Below are positions 17,133 to 26,133 of a stretch of 64,000 bases of DNA, in pieces. The stretch lies in NCBI RefSeq assembly GCF_003046185.1, contig NZ_PZZL01000002.1, positions 62,001 through 126,000 of the forward strand, given 5' to 3'. The first letter of the stretch is position 1. Each line of letters begins with the position of its first letter. The notes beneath the pieces were generated by a model, which was given only the letters and a program-made list of their open reading frames with translations, ran no database searches and was not told where the DNA came from. The DNA comes from Phreatobacter oligotrophus (GTDB lineage Bacteria > Pseudomonadota > Alphaproteobacteria > Rhizobiales > Phreatobacteraceae). Made by a program: the position numbers and the translations under genes.

Positions 17133-17289
17133 CGCGCGTCTCCCTCGGCAGGCAGCTTCGCGGCAGTGGCGCGCGGCGGCAAGCCTTGCCCCATCCATCG
17201 TTTTGGTGCGCGTCTGGGATCACGACATTTCATGGTGACGGCCGCGGGCGACACGATAGATTTCGCCTCCCCGTGTGCGGAGAGAACCG

Positions 17290-18156
17290 ATGCCCACCTG
17301 GTCGAAAACCTGGACCTATGTCGATGGCGATTGGATCGAGGGCAACCCGCCCCTGACCGGCCCGCGCAGCCATGCCTTCTGGCTGGGATCCTCGGTCTTC
17401 GACGGCGCGCGCATCTTCGATGGAATGATGCCGGACATGGACCTGCACGCGGCCCGCGTGAACCGCTCGGCAACGGCGCTGGGCCTCAAGCCGACCATGG
17501 CCGCCGAGACGATCGTCGGCCTCGCCGCCGATGGCGCCAAGAAGTTCGACGGCAAGGTGCCGCTCTATGTGAAGCCGATGTACTGGGCGGAGGGCGACGG
17601 CCCCAGCGCCATCCTGCCCGACCCGGAGACGACGCGGTTCTGCCTCTGCCTCTACGAGGCGCCGATGGGCCAGCCGACCGGCACGTCGATCACGCTGTCG
17701 AAGTTCCGCCGCCCGACCATCGAGAATGCCCCGACCGATTCGAAGGCGGGCTGCCTTTACCCGAACAACGGCCGGGCGCTGCGTGAGGCGCGCTCCCGCG
17801 GCTTCGACAATTGCCTGGTGCTCGACATGGTCGGCAACGTCGCGGAGACGGCGACCTCCAACATCTTCATGGCCAAGGACGGCGTGGTCTACACGCCGAT
17901 CCCGAATGCCACCTTCCTCAATGGCATCACCCGCCAGCGCACCATCGCACTGCTCCGCCAGGCTGGCGTGACCGTAGTCGAGCAGAGCCTGCGCTACGCC
18001 GATTTCGAGAGCGCCGACGAGATCTTCGCCTCGGGCAACTATTCCAAGGTCATGCCGATCACGAAGATCGACGACCGCGAGCTTCAGCCGGGGCCGTACG
18101 GCCGCAAGGCGCGCGAGCTCTATTTCGAATATGCGGCGGCCGGCCCGCGGGTGTGA
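17290..18156 (+). CDS. ilvE: Branched-chain amino acid aminotransferase (class IV)
   Basis: 288 residues from ATG 17290 (MPTWSKTWTYVDGDW). A PLP enzyme that interconverts Leu/Ile/Val and their 2-oxo acids. The expected PLP lysine lies in DSKAGCLYPNNGRALREA. The class IV signature is seen in EARSRGFDNCLVLD, VAETATSNIFM and FLNGITRQRTI. The C-terminal SGNYSKVMPIT is typical of alphaproteobacterial IlvE-like enzymes. Other class IV specificities (D-amino acid or aromatic aminotransferase) are less likely. No ilv or leu genes are adjacent. It is followed by a class A repeat. Confidence 0.85.
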   Translation: MPTWSKTWTYVDGDWIEGNPPLTGPRSHAFWLGSSVFDGARIFDGMMPDMDLHAARVNRSATALGLKPTMAAETIVGLAADGAKKFDGKVPLYVKPMYWAEGDGPSAILPDPETTRFCLCLYEAPMGQPTGTSITLSKFRRPTIENAPTDSKAGCLYPNNGRALREARSRGFDNCLVLDMVGNVAETATSNIFMAKDGVVYTPIPNATFLNGITRQRTIALLRQAGVTVVEQSLRYADFESADEIFASGNYSKVMPITKIDDRELQPGPYGRKARELYFEYAAAGPRV

Positions 18157-18196
18157 ACGGGGGTCCGATCAAAGGGCCGTTCACGGCTGGCTATAG

Positions 18197-18349
18197 CCCC
18201 TCACCCTTCCCTCTCCCCGCAAGCGGAGAGAGGGGGACCGTAACGTTCCGCTCGACGTGGGACCGTGGCGCCAAGCACGATCGTTGCTGATCAAAGCGCC
18301 GCGCTGTTGCCCCCTCTCCCCGCTCGCGGGGAGAGGGAAGGGTGAGGGG
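18197..18349. repeat. Intergenic inverted-repeat element, class A, copy 2
   Basis: 153 bp with the same terminal inverted repeats as 10708-10858 (CCCCTCACCCTTCCCTCTCC and complement). The central ~65 bp differs except near the right end, where GCTGTTGCCCCCTCT is shared. It fills the gap between two convergent genes. Confidence 0.8.
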
Positions 18350-18378
18350 CAGACTGCGCACTCCCGATCAGACCCCAC

Positions 18379-20046
18379 TCACCCGCCGACGTGGGCGCGG
18401 AAATCCTTGAGTGAGGCGAAGCGAGTCGTGCCCTCGGCCAGATCCGCCTCGATCGTGCCGTCGCCATAGAGACGGAACGGAATGCCGGCGATGACGCCTT
18501 CGCGCAGCAGGGGCGGCGTGGACGGTGCCGGCGGCGGAGGCGGTGCGGCCACCACGGGGTCGGGCCGGCTGGGAGACGCCTTCGGCTCGGCGAAGATGCC
18601 CTTGAGATCGTCCAGCAGCGAGGCGGCCGGGTCGGCCGGCGGCGCCTTCGGGGCCAGGATATCGTTGAGCTCGGGGAAGTCCTTGGCCAGCGCCGCCATG
18701 GCGTCGGGCGGGCGCACGTCGCGGGCGGGCGCCGGCGGCTCGGGCTCGATCCGCGGCGGCGCGACAGGCACAGGCTCGGGCGCGACGACCGGCGCCGGGG
18801 CAGCGGTCACCGGAGCCGGGGCCGGCGTGAGCGAGGCCTGGAGGGCGCGCTCGAGTTCCTCCTCGATCGACAGAACCGGCGAGGGCTTCGGCGCATGGCG
18901 CGCCTCATCCGCCGGCTCGGGCAGCCGCTCGCCGGTCGGGGCCGGCTGGGGCGGCGCCACCGGCCGTGCCAGCGTCTCGCGCAGGCGGGCCATGAAATCG
19001 TCGGTACCGATGACCGGATCGGGCTCCGCCGCCGGAGCTTGCGCCTTCTCGGCTTCGGCGTCAGCCGCGTCGTCGTCAGGCGTGTCGTCCTCCTCGGCAT
19101 CGTCGGCGGCGACGGGCTCCGGCTCGCGATGGGGCGGCAGGACAAGAGGCTCGGGCTCCGGCGCGGCAGGCGCGCGGCCCTCGGCGGCAGCGCCGAGCAG
19201 GATGCGCTCCAGCGACGCCAGGTGATCCGGCGTCTCCTCGGCGGCGGCCGGCGAGGGAGCGAGATCGGCCTCGGCAGCCTTGACCTCGTCCTTGAGGTCC
19301 TCGACCGCATGGGCGAGGTCGTCATCGTCCTTGGTGGTGTCCGGCTCGGACTTGTCCGGCACGACGATGGCGGGAATGACCGGCTCGACCTTCACCGGCT
19401 CCAGAACCACGGGCTCGATGGCCACCGGTTCGGACGGAACGGGCTTTTCGGCGGAACGCTCCTCGATCGCGGGCTCGGAGCGGGCGGATGAGCCAAGGCT
19501 CGCGGCGAGCCCACCGGCGACGGCACCAGCCGCAACGCCCGCGGCGGCGACGCCGAAGGGCGCCTGGCCGGTAAGCGGCGGCAGGCCGAAGCTCTGGCGG
19601 CTGGGCGGGACCGGCGTCGGGGCGGGGGCGGGGGCCGGCACTGGGGCGGCAACGGGCTCGGAGGGGACAGGCGGGGCCGGCGGCGTGATGACGGGGGCCG
19701 CGGGCCGCGGCGGATCGGTCAGGCCAAGGTCGAGATCGGGCGGCAACGGTGCCATGGCCTCGACATCGCGCGGCAGGGGCGCCGGTGCGAGCGGCGCGGC
19801 GGAGACCTCGGTGCGGCGGCCTGCGGCCAGCGCATCGGCCACCAGATCAAGCCTCTGGCCGAGCCGGGCCACCTGGCCGGCCACGACCCCGAGCCCGAAC
19901 AGGACGATGCCCGAGCCGGCAATGACCGCACCGACGATCATGACGGTGTTGCCGAGGCTGAGCAGCGCCGGGTCGGTGCCCCAATAGAGCGTTCCGGCGC
20001 CGATCAGCACCAGAATGCCCGCCACGACCTGAAGAATGAGGGCCAT
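18379..20046 (-). CDS. Membrane protein with long Pro/Ala-rich acidic region
   Basis: 555 residues from ATG 20046, with AAAGGA upstream. Two N-terminal transmembrane segments (LILQVVAGILVLIGAGTLYWG and MIVGAVIAGSGIVLFGLGVV) are followed by a short helix. About 400 low-complexity residues rich in Pro, Ala, Glu and Val then follow (many xEPV repeats near the middle). The folded C-terminus ends FRLYGDGTIEADLAEGTTRFASLKDFRAHV. I do not recognise a named domain. The layout suggests an inner-membrane scaffold with a disordered cytoplasmic arm. It lies just upstream of and divergent from sodB. Confidence 0.7.
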   Translation of the reverse strand: MALILQVVAGILVLIGAGTLYWGTDPALLSLGNTVMIVGAVIAGSGIVLFGLGVVAGQVARLGQRLDLVADALAAGRRTEVSAAPLAPAPLPRDVEAMAPLPPDLDLGLTDPPRPAAPVITPPAPPVPSEPVAAPVPAPAPAPTPVPPSRQSFGLPPLTGQAPFGVAAAGVAAGAVAGGLAASLGSSARSEPAIEERSAEKPVPSEPVAIEPVVLEPVKVEPVIPAIVVPDKSEPDTTKDDDDLAHAVEDLKDEVKAAEADLAPSPAAAEETPDHLASLERILLGAAAEGRAPAAPEPEPLVLPPHREPEPVAADDAEEDDTPDDDAADAEAEKAQAPAAEPDPVIGTDDFMARLRETLARPVAPPQPAPTGERLPEPADEARHAPKPSPVLSIEEELERALQASLTPAPAPVTAAPAPVVAPEPVPVAPPRIEPEPPAPARDVRPPDAMAALAKDFPELNDILAPKAPPADPAASLLDDLKGIFAEPKASPSRPDPVVAAPPPPPAPSTPPLLREGVIAGIPFRLYGDGTIEADLAEGTTRFASLKDFRAHVGG

Positions 20047-20277
20047 GGATCGTCCTTTCACCCCATGCGGGCTTCTCGAGGCCCGCTCCCGGTTACCGTT
20101 GAGCCGCCAAATAACGACCTATCCAAGGCAAGCCGACAGATTCCCGCAACTACACCACCACCCGTCGCGGGGGCAATTGCCGCGGAAAGCCGGCCAGCCT
20201 ATGTGAGAGGGGTTGGTTCCAAGCGACCGCCCGCTCCCTCCCCGGGGGGCCGGCGGCCCCCATCAGGAGACGAGGTC

Positions 20278-20877
20278 ATGGCCTTCACACTCGACGATCT
20301 TCCCTACGCCCACGATGCGCTCCAGCCCTACATGTCGAAGGAGACGCTCGAGTATCACCACGACAAGCATCACCTCGCCTACGTCAACAATGGCAACAAC
20401 GCGATCAAGGGCACGGAGTTCGAGGGCAAGAGCCTCGAGGAGATCGTGAAGGGCTCGTTCGGCAAGAACGCCGCGATCTTCAACAATGCCGGCCAGCACT
20501 ACAACCACATCCATTTCTGGAAGTGGATGAAGCCGAATGGCGGCGGCAAGATCCCCGGCGGCCTCGAGAAGGCGCTCGTCGATTCCTTCGGCTCGGTCGA
20601 GAAGGCCAAGGAGGACTTCATCCAGGGCGGCGTGACGCAGTTCGGCTCGGGCTGGACCTGGCTCGCCGTGCAGGGCGGCAAGATCGTCGTCCAGAAGACC
20701 CCGAACGGCGAGAGCCCGCTGGTCCATGGCGCTTCGCCGATCCTCGGCTGCGACGTGTGGGAGCATTCCTACTACATCGACTACCGCAACCGCCGTCCCG
20801 ACTACCTGAAGGCCTTCGTCGAGCACCTGGTGAACTGGGAGTATGTCGACGAGATGTTCCAGAAGGCGACCGCCTGA
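20278..20877 (+). CDS. sodB: Superoxide dismutase [Fe/Mn]
   Basis: 199 residues, cytoplasmic. It converts superoxide to oxygen and hydrogen peroxide. The metal ligands are visible: His27 (EYHHDKHH), the His in QHYNHIHFW, and Asp/His in DVWEHSYYIDY. Length and C-terminus (VNWEYVDEMF) match the Fe/Mn family. GQHYNH near the second ligand resembles rhizobial enzymes whose metal (Fe, Mn or either) cannot be settled from sequence by eye. The ribosome binding site is AGGAGA. A strong intrinsic terminator follows, so it is probably monocistronic. Confidence 0.96.
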   Translation: MAFTLDDLPYAHDALQPYMSKETLEYHHDKHHLAYVNNGNNAIKGTEFEGKSLEEIVKGSFGKNAAIFNNAGQHYNHIHFWKWMKPNGGGKIPGGLEKALVDSFGSVEKAKEDFIQGGVTQFGSGWTWLAVQGGKIVVQKTPNGESPLVHGASPILGCDVWEHSYYIDYRNRRPDYLKAFVEHLVNWEYVDEMFQKATA

Positions 20878-20906
20878 GCGGCCCTGCGCCTCGTCAGGAC
20901 ATGTGG

Positions 20907-20936
20907 AAAACCCCGGCCATCCCGCCGGGGTTTTTT
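20907..20936 (+). terminator. Intrinsic terminator of sodB
   Basis: AAAACCCCGG and CCGGGGTTTTTT form a GC-rich stem with flanking A and T runs, 30 bp after the sodB stop. Confidence 0.9.
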
Positions 20937-20986
20937 CGTTGGGGGGTGAGAGCCCGAGCCGCCAGGAGGCCGCAGGAACCACCGAC

Positions 20987-21075
20987 CGTCATGACCGGGC
21001 TTGTCCCGGCCATCCACGAATTCTCGGCGTGCGGTGGTCAAGTCGTGGATGCCCGGCACAAGGCCGGGCATGACG
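20987..21075. repeat. Intergenic inverted-repeat element, class B, copy 1
   Basis: 89 bp with terminal inverted repeats beginning CGTCATGACCGGGCTTGTCC and ending CCGGGCATGACG, and an inner pair CATCCACGA/TCGTGGATG. The core carries GGTGGTCAAGTCGTGG. Three more copies are at 52918-53007, 60168-60257 and 63851-63942. This copy has the same core orientation as the 63851 copy. Confidence 0.85.
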
Positions 21076-21128
21076 CGGTTCCAGTGCGTGGGCGAGAGCG
21101 GTCTATGGCGCTCGTCGGGCCCAAAACC

Positions 21129-21848
21129 TCACGCGATCTCCGTCACGATCTTCCGCCGCACAGCCTCGGCGAAGGTGCGGTTCTGGTCCGCCACTTCCAC
21201 GAAGGCACCTGGGCCGCCGATCACCGCCTCGCGATAGTAGTCCGGCAAGGGCTGGCCGGCGCGGGCCTGGACCGATCCGCCGGGCCGGAGGATGGCGAGG
21301 GCGTTGACCGTAATGCCCTTGGCCACCGCATCGTCGCGGGCCTCCTCGACCGGACGGCCGCCGATGTTCGGCCCGTCGCCTGAGACATCGATCACCCGCT
21401 TGAGGGCGCGAAAGCCGCTCGTCTCGATGTGGCGAACGCAGAAGTCGATGGCGGCGGAGATCGAATTGTAGCCGCGGGCCGCCCGTGGCCGCGCCACCAG
21501 TTCGGTGGCGAAGGCGCGGGCTGTCGCCACATCGCGGATCACCGTCCAGTCGACGATGACGTGCTGGGAGGTCGGCCCGCCCCATTCGGTGTAGATGACG
21601 GCAATGGCACCGTGGATGCCTCTGGCGATGACCGAGAGCACTTCCGGCGAGGCCAGGGCCTCGCCATAGCCCTCGCGCTGCAGGCGGAGCTCGTCATTGT
21701 CGATCGAGCCGGACCCGTCGGCAGCCAGCGCCAGCATGACGTCGACATCGACCGGGCGCTGGGCCATTGCGCCGGTAGGCAGAGCCGCAGCGGCGGCGAG
21801 GCCGAGCGCCAGGCGACGCGACAGGGTCCGATCGTCATGCGCCGCCAT
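21129..21848 (-). CDS. DUF1194 (von Willebrand factor A-like) exported protein
   Basis: 239 residues from ATG 21848, chosen because GGGGGAGGGTGACA precedes it. A signal peptide with an Arg pair (LSRRLALGLAAAAALPTGAMA) could be Sec or Tat. The mature start VDVMLALAADGSGSID carries a DxSxS-like MIDAS motif written DGSGS, and RVIDVSGDGPNIGG follows, both typical of DUF1194. The family is probably periplasmic and metal-binding; its function is not established. It is divergent from the MFS gene at 21956. Confidence 0.88.
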   Translation of the reverse strand: MAAHDDRTLSRRLALGLAAAAALPTGAMAQRPVDVDVMLALAADGSGSIDNDELRLQREGYGEALASPEVLSVIARGIHGAIAVIYTEWGGPTSQHVIVDWTVIRDVATARAFATELVARPRAARGYNSISAAIDFCVRHIETSGFRALKRVIDVSGDGPNIGGRPVEEARDDAVAKGITVNALAILRPGGSVQARAGQPLPDYYREAVIGGPGAFVEVADQNRTFAEAVRRKIVTEIA

Positions 21849-21955
21849 TGTCACCCTCCCCCGACACCACCGCCATGTTCAGATGGGGCGGCCGCCATGA
21901 CCATCCACATCATCGTGAGGCGCGAAGGCTTCGTATAGGGTGCGCGTCCCGGCCC

Positions 21956-23134
21956 ATGGCCGCCCCATCTTCCCGAGCATCGATGGCCCTTCTCATTCTC
22001 CTGTCCTTCGGGACGCTGATCGTCGGCTTCGGCGCCTTCGGGGCCATCGGCGTCATCACGCCGATGTCGCGCGACCTCGCCCTGACGCCGGTCGGCGCCG
22101 GCTGGATCATCAGCGCCTATGCGCTGGCCTATGCCATCGGCTCGCCTCTCGGTTCGTCGCTGACCGGACGGCTGGACCGGCGCAGCGTGCTCGTCACCGG
22201 CATGGCGTTGATCGCGGCGGGCGCTCTGCTGACCGCGAGCGCCGGCAATGCCACCGTGCTCTATGCCGGGAGGGTGGTGCTCGCCTGCGGGGCGGGGCTC
22301 TACACCCCGGCGGCGGCGGGCGTCGCCATGATGAGCGTGCCCGCGGAGCAGCGCGGACGGGCGCTGGCGACGATCTATGCGGGCCTGACGGTCTCGCAGG
22401 TGCTTGGCATCCCCACCGCCAGCGCGGTTGGCTACAGCCTCGGCTGGCCATGGATCTTCATCGCCATCGCGCTCGCGGCGCTGGCCATGGCGGCGGCGCT
22501 CATCATCCGCGTGCCGAAGACCATCCATGTCGCCCCGGCGAGCCTCGGCGATCTCGGCCGGGCGATGACCGAGCCGCGGCTGGCCCTGGCGGTGCTCGTC
22601 ACGGTGACGGTGATGGGGGCGGCCTGGATCCCCTACACGTTCCTCGCGCCGATCATCGAGGCGAAGACGGGGGCCGATCCGCGCATCGTGGCGACGCTGC
22701 TCATCGTCTATGGCGTCGGCTCGGTCGCCGGCAATGCGCTCGGCGGCTATCTGGTAGACCGGATCGGCGCGGGCCGCACCCTGCTCATCTCCGCCTCAGG
22801 CCCCCTGCCCTGCATGGCCGCGCTCACCTTCCTGGACTGGGGCCCGGTGGGCGGCGCCGTCATCCTCTTCCTCTGGGCGATGATGGGCTGGACCATCGGC
22901 GTGTCGCAGCAGGCGCGGCTGGTCGCGCTCGCGCCCGAGCGGCTACAGGTTCTGCTCTCGCTGAATGCCGCCTGCATCTATGTCGGCGCGGCCTTCGGCT
23001 CGAGCATCGCCGGCTTCGCCAAGAGCTTCGGCGGCATCCCGGCCATCGGCGTGGCCGCGGTCGGGATCGGCCTGATCGGCCTTGCCCATGTGCTGGTGTC
23101 GCTGCGCCTCGGCGTGAAACCGCGGCCGCTTTAG
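21956..23134 (+). CDS. MFS transporter (DHA1-type, drug or arabinose efflux-like)
   Basis: 392 residues, about 12 transmembrane segments. The conserved MFS loop 2-3 motif appears as GSSLTGRLDRRSVLVTGM, and the second-half counterpart as GNALGGYLVDRIGAGRTLL. The motif-C region is GVAMMSVPAEQRGRALATIYAGLTVSQVLGIPTASAVGY. DHA1 transporters of this AraJ/CynX-like group export small molecules by proton antiport; the substrate is unknown. The start at 21956 puts a short head before the first helix. Its stop overlaps the stop of the convergent oligopeptidase gene by 3 bp. Confidence 0.88.
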   Translation: MAAPSSRASMALLILLSFGTLIVGFGAFGAIGVITPMSRDLALTPVGAGWIISAYALAYAIGSPLGSSLTGRLDRRSVLVTGMALIAAGALLTASAGNATVLYAGRVVLACGAGLYTPAAAGVAMMSVPAEQRGRALATIYAGLTVSQVLGIPTASAVGYSLGWPWIFIAIALAALAMAAALIIRVPKTIHVAPASLGDLGRAMTEPRLALAVLVTVTVMGAAWIPYTFLAPIIEAKTGADPRIVATLLIVYGVGSVAGNALGGYLVDRIGAGRTLLISASGPLPCMAALTFLDWGPVGGAVILFLWAMMGWTIGVSQQARLVALAPERLQVLLSLNAACIYVGAAFGSSIAGFAKSFGGIPAIGVAAVGIGLIGLAHVLVSLRLGVKPRPL

Positions 23135-25245
23135 GCGAGCTTGCCGCCCGTCACCGCCACGGCAAAGGCATAGGACCGGGCGACCTCGGCCAGCCGGTCG
23201 AAACGGCCGGCGGCGCCGCCATGGCCCGCATCCATGTTGGTGAGCAGCAGGACCGGGTTGGCGTCCGTCTTGGCAGCGCGCAGCCGCGCCACCCATTTCG
23301 CCGGCTCCCAATAGGTGACGCGGGGGTCGGAAACGCCGGCAAGCGCCAGGATCGGCGGATAGGCCTGCGCCGTGACGTTGTCATAGGGCGAATAGGCGAG
23401 CATCCGGCGGAAGGCCTCGGGGTCGGTGATGGGATTGCCCCATTCCAGCCATTCCGGCGGGGTGAGCGGCAGGGTGTCGTCGAGCATGGTGTTGACCACG
23501 TCGACAAAGGGCACCTCGGCGAGGATGCCGGCGAAGAGCTCGGGGCGCATGTTGGCGATGGCGCCCATCAGCATGCCGCCGGCCGAGCCGCCCTGGGCGA
23601 CGATGCGCCCCTTGGCCGTGAGCCCCTGCGCGATCAGATGCTCGGCGGCGGCGATGAAGTCGGCGAAGGTGTTCGCCTTGAACTCGCGTTTTCCCGTCCG
23701 GTACCAGCGATAGCCCTTCTCCATGCCGCCGCGCACATGGGCGATGGCGTAGATGAAGCCGCGATCGACCAGCGACAGCCGCGCGGTGGAGAAGGAGGCC
23801 GGCAGCGAGTGGCCGTAGGAGCCATAGCCGTAGAGGAGCACCGGGGCCGACCCGTCGAGCGGGGTGTCGCGGTGATAGACGAGGGAGACCGGCACGGTCT
23901 CGCCGTCGGCGGCGGGCGCCAGAAGGCGGCGCGTCACATAGGCCGAGGCATCATGGCCGGAGGGCACCTCCTGCCGTTTGCGCAACACGCGCGTGCGGGC
24001 GCGCATGTCGTAGTCGAAGGTCTCCGACGGCGTCGTCATCGACGAATAGACGAAGCGCAGCGTGTCCGTGTCGAATTCGTAACCGGGCAGGATGCCGAGC
24101 GAATAGGCCTCCTCGTCGAAGGCGATGGCGTGCTCCTCGCCGCTCGTCAGGTTGCGGATGACGATGCGCGGCAGGGCGTTCTCGCGCTCGAGGCGAACGA
24201 GCCAGTCCTTCAGCACGGTGGCGGAGAGGACGAGCACGCCGGGACGGTGGGGGACGATCTCCTCCCAGTGCTCGCGGCCCGGCGTGGCGAGCGGCGTGGC
24301 GACGATGCGGTAGTCCTCGGCCTCGTCATTGGTGCGGATGAACAGCGTCTTCCGGCCGCGATAGTCCGGGTGATAGTCGGGATAGGCCTTGATCTCGCCG
24401 AGGCGCGGCAGGACGAGCCAGGGGGCCGCGACGGGATCGGTCAGGTCGAGCGCCCAGGTCTCGGTGGAATCGCTCTGCGAGCAGGAGATGAGCGCGAGGC
24501 CGCCGGCCGTCGCCTCGCCCATGCCGACGAAGACCGACGTGTCCTTCTCCTCGAAGACCAGCGCATCATCGGCGACAGGCTTGCCGATGACATGGCGGAA
24601 GATCCGCAAGGGGCGGTGATTGTCGTCGAGGCGGATGTAGTAGAGCGCCGAAGCATCGGTCGACCAGACAGCATCGCCGCCGGTCTCCTCGATCACATCG
24701 GCAAGGTCTTCGCCGGTGCCGAGATCACGGATGCGGAGGGTGAAGAACTCCGAGCCCTTGTCGTCGAAGCTCCAGGCGAGGCGGCCGTGGTCGGCGCTGT
24801 GGGCGGCGCCACCGAGGTCGAAGAAGGCCTTGCCGGCGGCCAGCGCGTCGCCGTCCAGCATGATCTGCTCGCCCGTCTCGCTCCCTCGCGGACGGCGGCA
24901 GACGATGGGGTGCTGGCCGCCCTCGCGGAAGCGGTCGTAGTATTCGAAGGGCCCATCGGCGACGGGAACGCCGGCATCATCCTCCTTGATCCGCCCGCGC
25001 ATCTCCGCGACCATCGTGTCGATCAGGGGTTTGAGCGGCGCCAGCGCCTCCTCGGCATAGGCGTTCTCGGCCACCAGATGGGCGGTGATCTCCGCGGGCA
25101 GGACCGCCGGGTCGCGCAGCGCCTCCTGCCAGTTCGCCGCCCGCATCCAGCCGTAGTCATCGACCAGATCAACGCCGTGGACGGTTCGCGTCACCGGACG
25201 GCGCGCGGCGAGAGGCGCTGCGGAGGCGGGGGTCTTCAAGGTCAT
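23131..25245 (-). CDS. ptrB: Oligopeptidase B (S9 family serine peptidase)
   Basis: 704 residues from ATG 25245. Cytoplasmic peptidase of the prolyl oligopeptidase family that cleaves short peptides after Arg/Lys. The N-terminal beta-propeller part begins RTVHGVDLVDDYGWMRA. The catalytic domain has Ser at about 554 in QGGSAGGMLMG, the Asp region near TNMDAGHGG, and His in the same DAGHGGAAGRF segment. YSPYDNV and ALAGVSDPRVTYWEPAKW are oligopeptidase B landmarks. A GTG/ATG further upstream at 25287 adds only an unconserved head. Confidence 0.93.
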   Translation of the reverse strand: MTLKTPASAAPLAARRPVTRTVHGVDLVDDYGWMRAANWQEALRDPAVLPAEITAHLVAENAYAEEALAPLKPLIDTMVAEMRGRIKEDDAGVPVADGPFEYYDRFREGGQHPIVCRRPRGSETGEQIMLDGDALAAGKAFFDLGGAAHSADHGRLAWSFDDKGSEFFTLRIRDLGTGEDLADVIEETGGDAVWSTDASALYYIRLDDNHRPLRIFRHVIGKPVADDALVFEEKDTSVFVGMGEATAGGLALISCSQSDSTETWALDLTDPVAAPWLVLPRLGEIKAYPDYHPDYRGRKTLFIRTNDEAEDYRIVATPLATPGREHWEEIVPHRPGVLVLSATVLKDWLVRLERENALPRIVIRNLTSGEEHAIAFDEEAYSLGILPGYEFDTDTLRFVYSSMTTPSETFDYDMRARTRVLRKRQEVPSGHDASAYVTRRLLAPAADGETVPVSLVYHRDTPLDGSAPVLLYGYGSYGHSLPASFSTARLSLVDRGFIYAIAHVRGGMEKGYRWYRTGKREFKANTFADFIAAAEHLIAQGLTAKGRIVAQGGSAGGMLMGAIANMRPELFAGILAEVPFVDVVNTMLDDTLPLTPPEWLEWGNPITDPEAFRRMLAYSPYDNVTAQAYPPILALAGVSDPRVTYWEPAKWVARLRAAKTDANPVLLLTNMDAGHGGAAGRFDRLAEVARSYAFAVAVTGGKLA

Positions 25246-25683
25246 GCGGTCACCGGGTGAAAAGCCTGACTGGCAAGTGGGGGTCAAACATCACGAGGCA
25301 AGGGCCTCATGCAACCTGCCATGCGCGTCATGGTGAGGCAGGCGCCGGGGGGGCGCCACCGCCACATCTGTAACGCACCGTATCTTCGATGGCCGCGATT
25401 GGGTTGCAATATCTTCATCAATGCACGTTTTCAGACGTTCATCAGCCGAAATTGCCGCCAGACTTGCCGATCCACAACGATATTGTTCACCGATTTACTT
25501 CGATTTTTCCGATTGGCTCTTGCGTGACCTGCAGCAAGGCAGTATCTCGCCATCCTGACACTTCCGGTGCCTTGGCGATTCACCCAGGGGGGCGCTGGCC
25601 CGGTCTGTCATGAAAGCAATTGGGCACAACGCTCCTGTCGCGACGCCACGTTCATGCGTCGCCAGTTGAAGGATTTTCCCACG
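25246..25683 (+). promoter_or_regulatory. AT-rich upstream region of mucR
   Basis: 438 bp with no gene. The part from about 25380 to 25520 is much more AT-rich than the surroundings (e.g. GATATTGTTCACCGATTTAC). MucR proteins bind AT-rich DNA containing T-A steps and usually repress their own promoter, so this fits an autoregulatory promoter. A ribosome binding site GAAGGA precedes the mucR ATG. Confidence 0.5.
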
Positions 25684-26100
25684 ATGGCCGACTCGTCGAC
25701 TGCCAACTACATCGAGCTCGCTGCCGATATCGTATCGGCCTATGTCAGCAACAACTCGGTTTCGGCCGGCGACCTTCCGGGTCTCATCAATAGCGTCCAC
25801 AATGCCCTGCTGAACGTCACGTCCGGCAAGGTCGAGGCTCCGGCCGAGCCGCTGAAGCCGGTTGTTCCGGTGAAGAAGTCCATCACCCCGGACTACATCA
25901 TCTGCCTCGAGGACGGTAAGAAGTTCAAGTCGCTGAAGCGCCACCTGCGCACCCAGTACAACCTGTCGCCCGAGGATTACCGCGAGAAGTGGGGCCTGCC
26001 GGCCGACTATCCGATGGTCGCCCCCAACTACGCCGCTGCCCGCTCGCAGCTCGCCAAGCAGATGGGTCTCGGCCAGCAGCGCCGCCGCAAGGGCCGCTGA
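25684..26100 (+). CDS. mucR: MucR/Ros family zinc-finger-like transcriptional regulator
   Basis: 138 residues. MucR proteins are global H-NS-like regulators in Rhizobiales. The N-terminal oligomerisation region is NYIELAADIVSAYVSNNSVSAGDLP. The C-terminal Ros finger is YIICLEDGKKFKSLKRHLRTQYNLSPEDYREKWGLPADYPMVAPNYA in family order. Relative to Ros (Cys-x2-Cys-x9-His-x4-His), the second Cys is Asp and the last His site is Gln/Tyr, leaving only one Cys and one His intact. The C-terminus is basic (QQRRRKGR). The start is placed by conservation of MADSSTANYIELAADIV. Confidence 0.95.
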   Translation: MADSSTANYIELAADIVSAYVSNNSVSAGDLPGLINSVHNALLNVTSGKVEAPAEPLKPVVPVKKSITPDYIICLEDGKKFKSLKRHLRTQYNLSPEDYREKWGLPADYPMVAPNYAAARSQLAKQMGLGQQRRRKGR

Positions 26101-26133
26101 GCCCTTCTCCCATCCCGGCCCATTCAGAAGGCG

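Noticed and set aside
21940-25260. 1106-residue open frame on the plus strand
   Set aside because: It overlaps the MFS gene out of frame and runs antisense to oligopeptidase B. Composition (Arg, Gly, Asp-rich) fits a GC-driven shadow.
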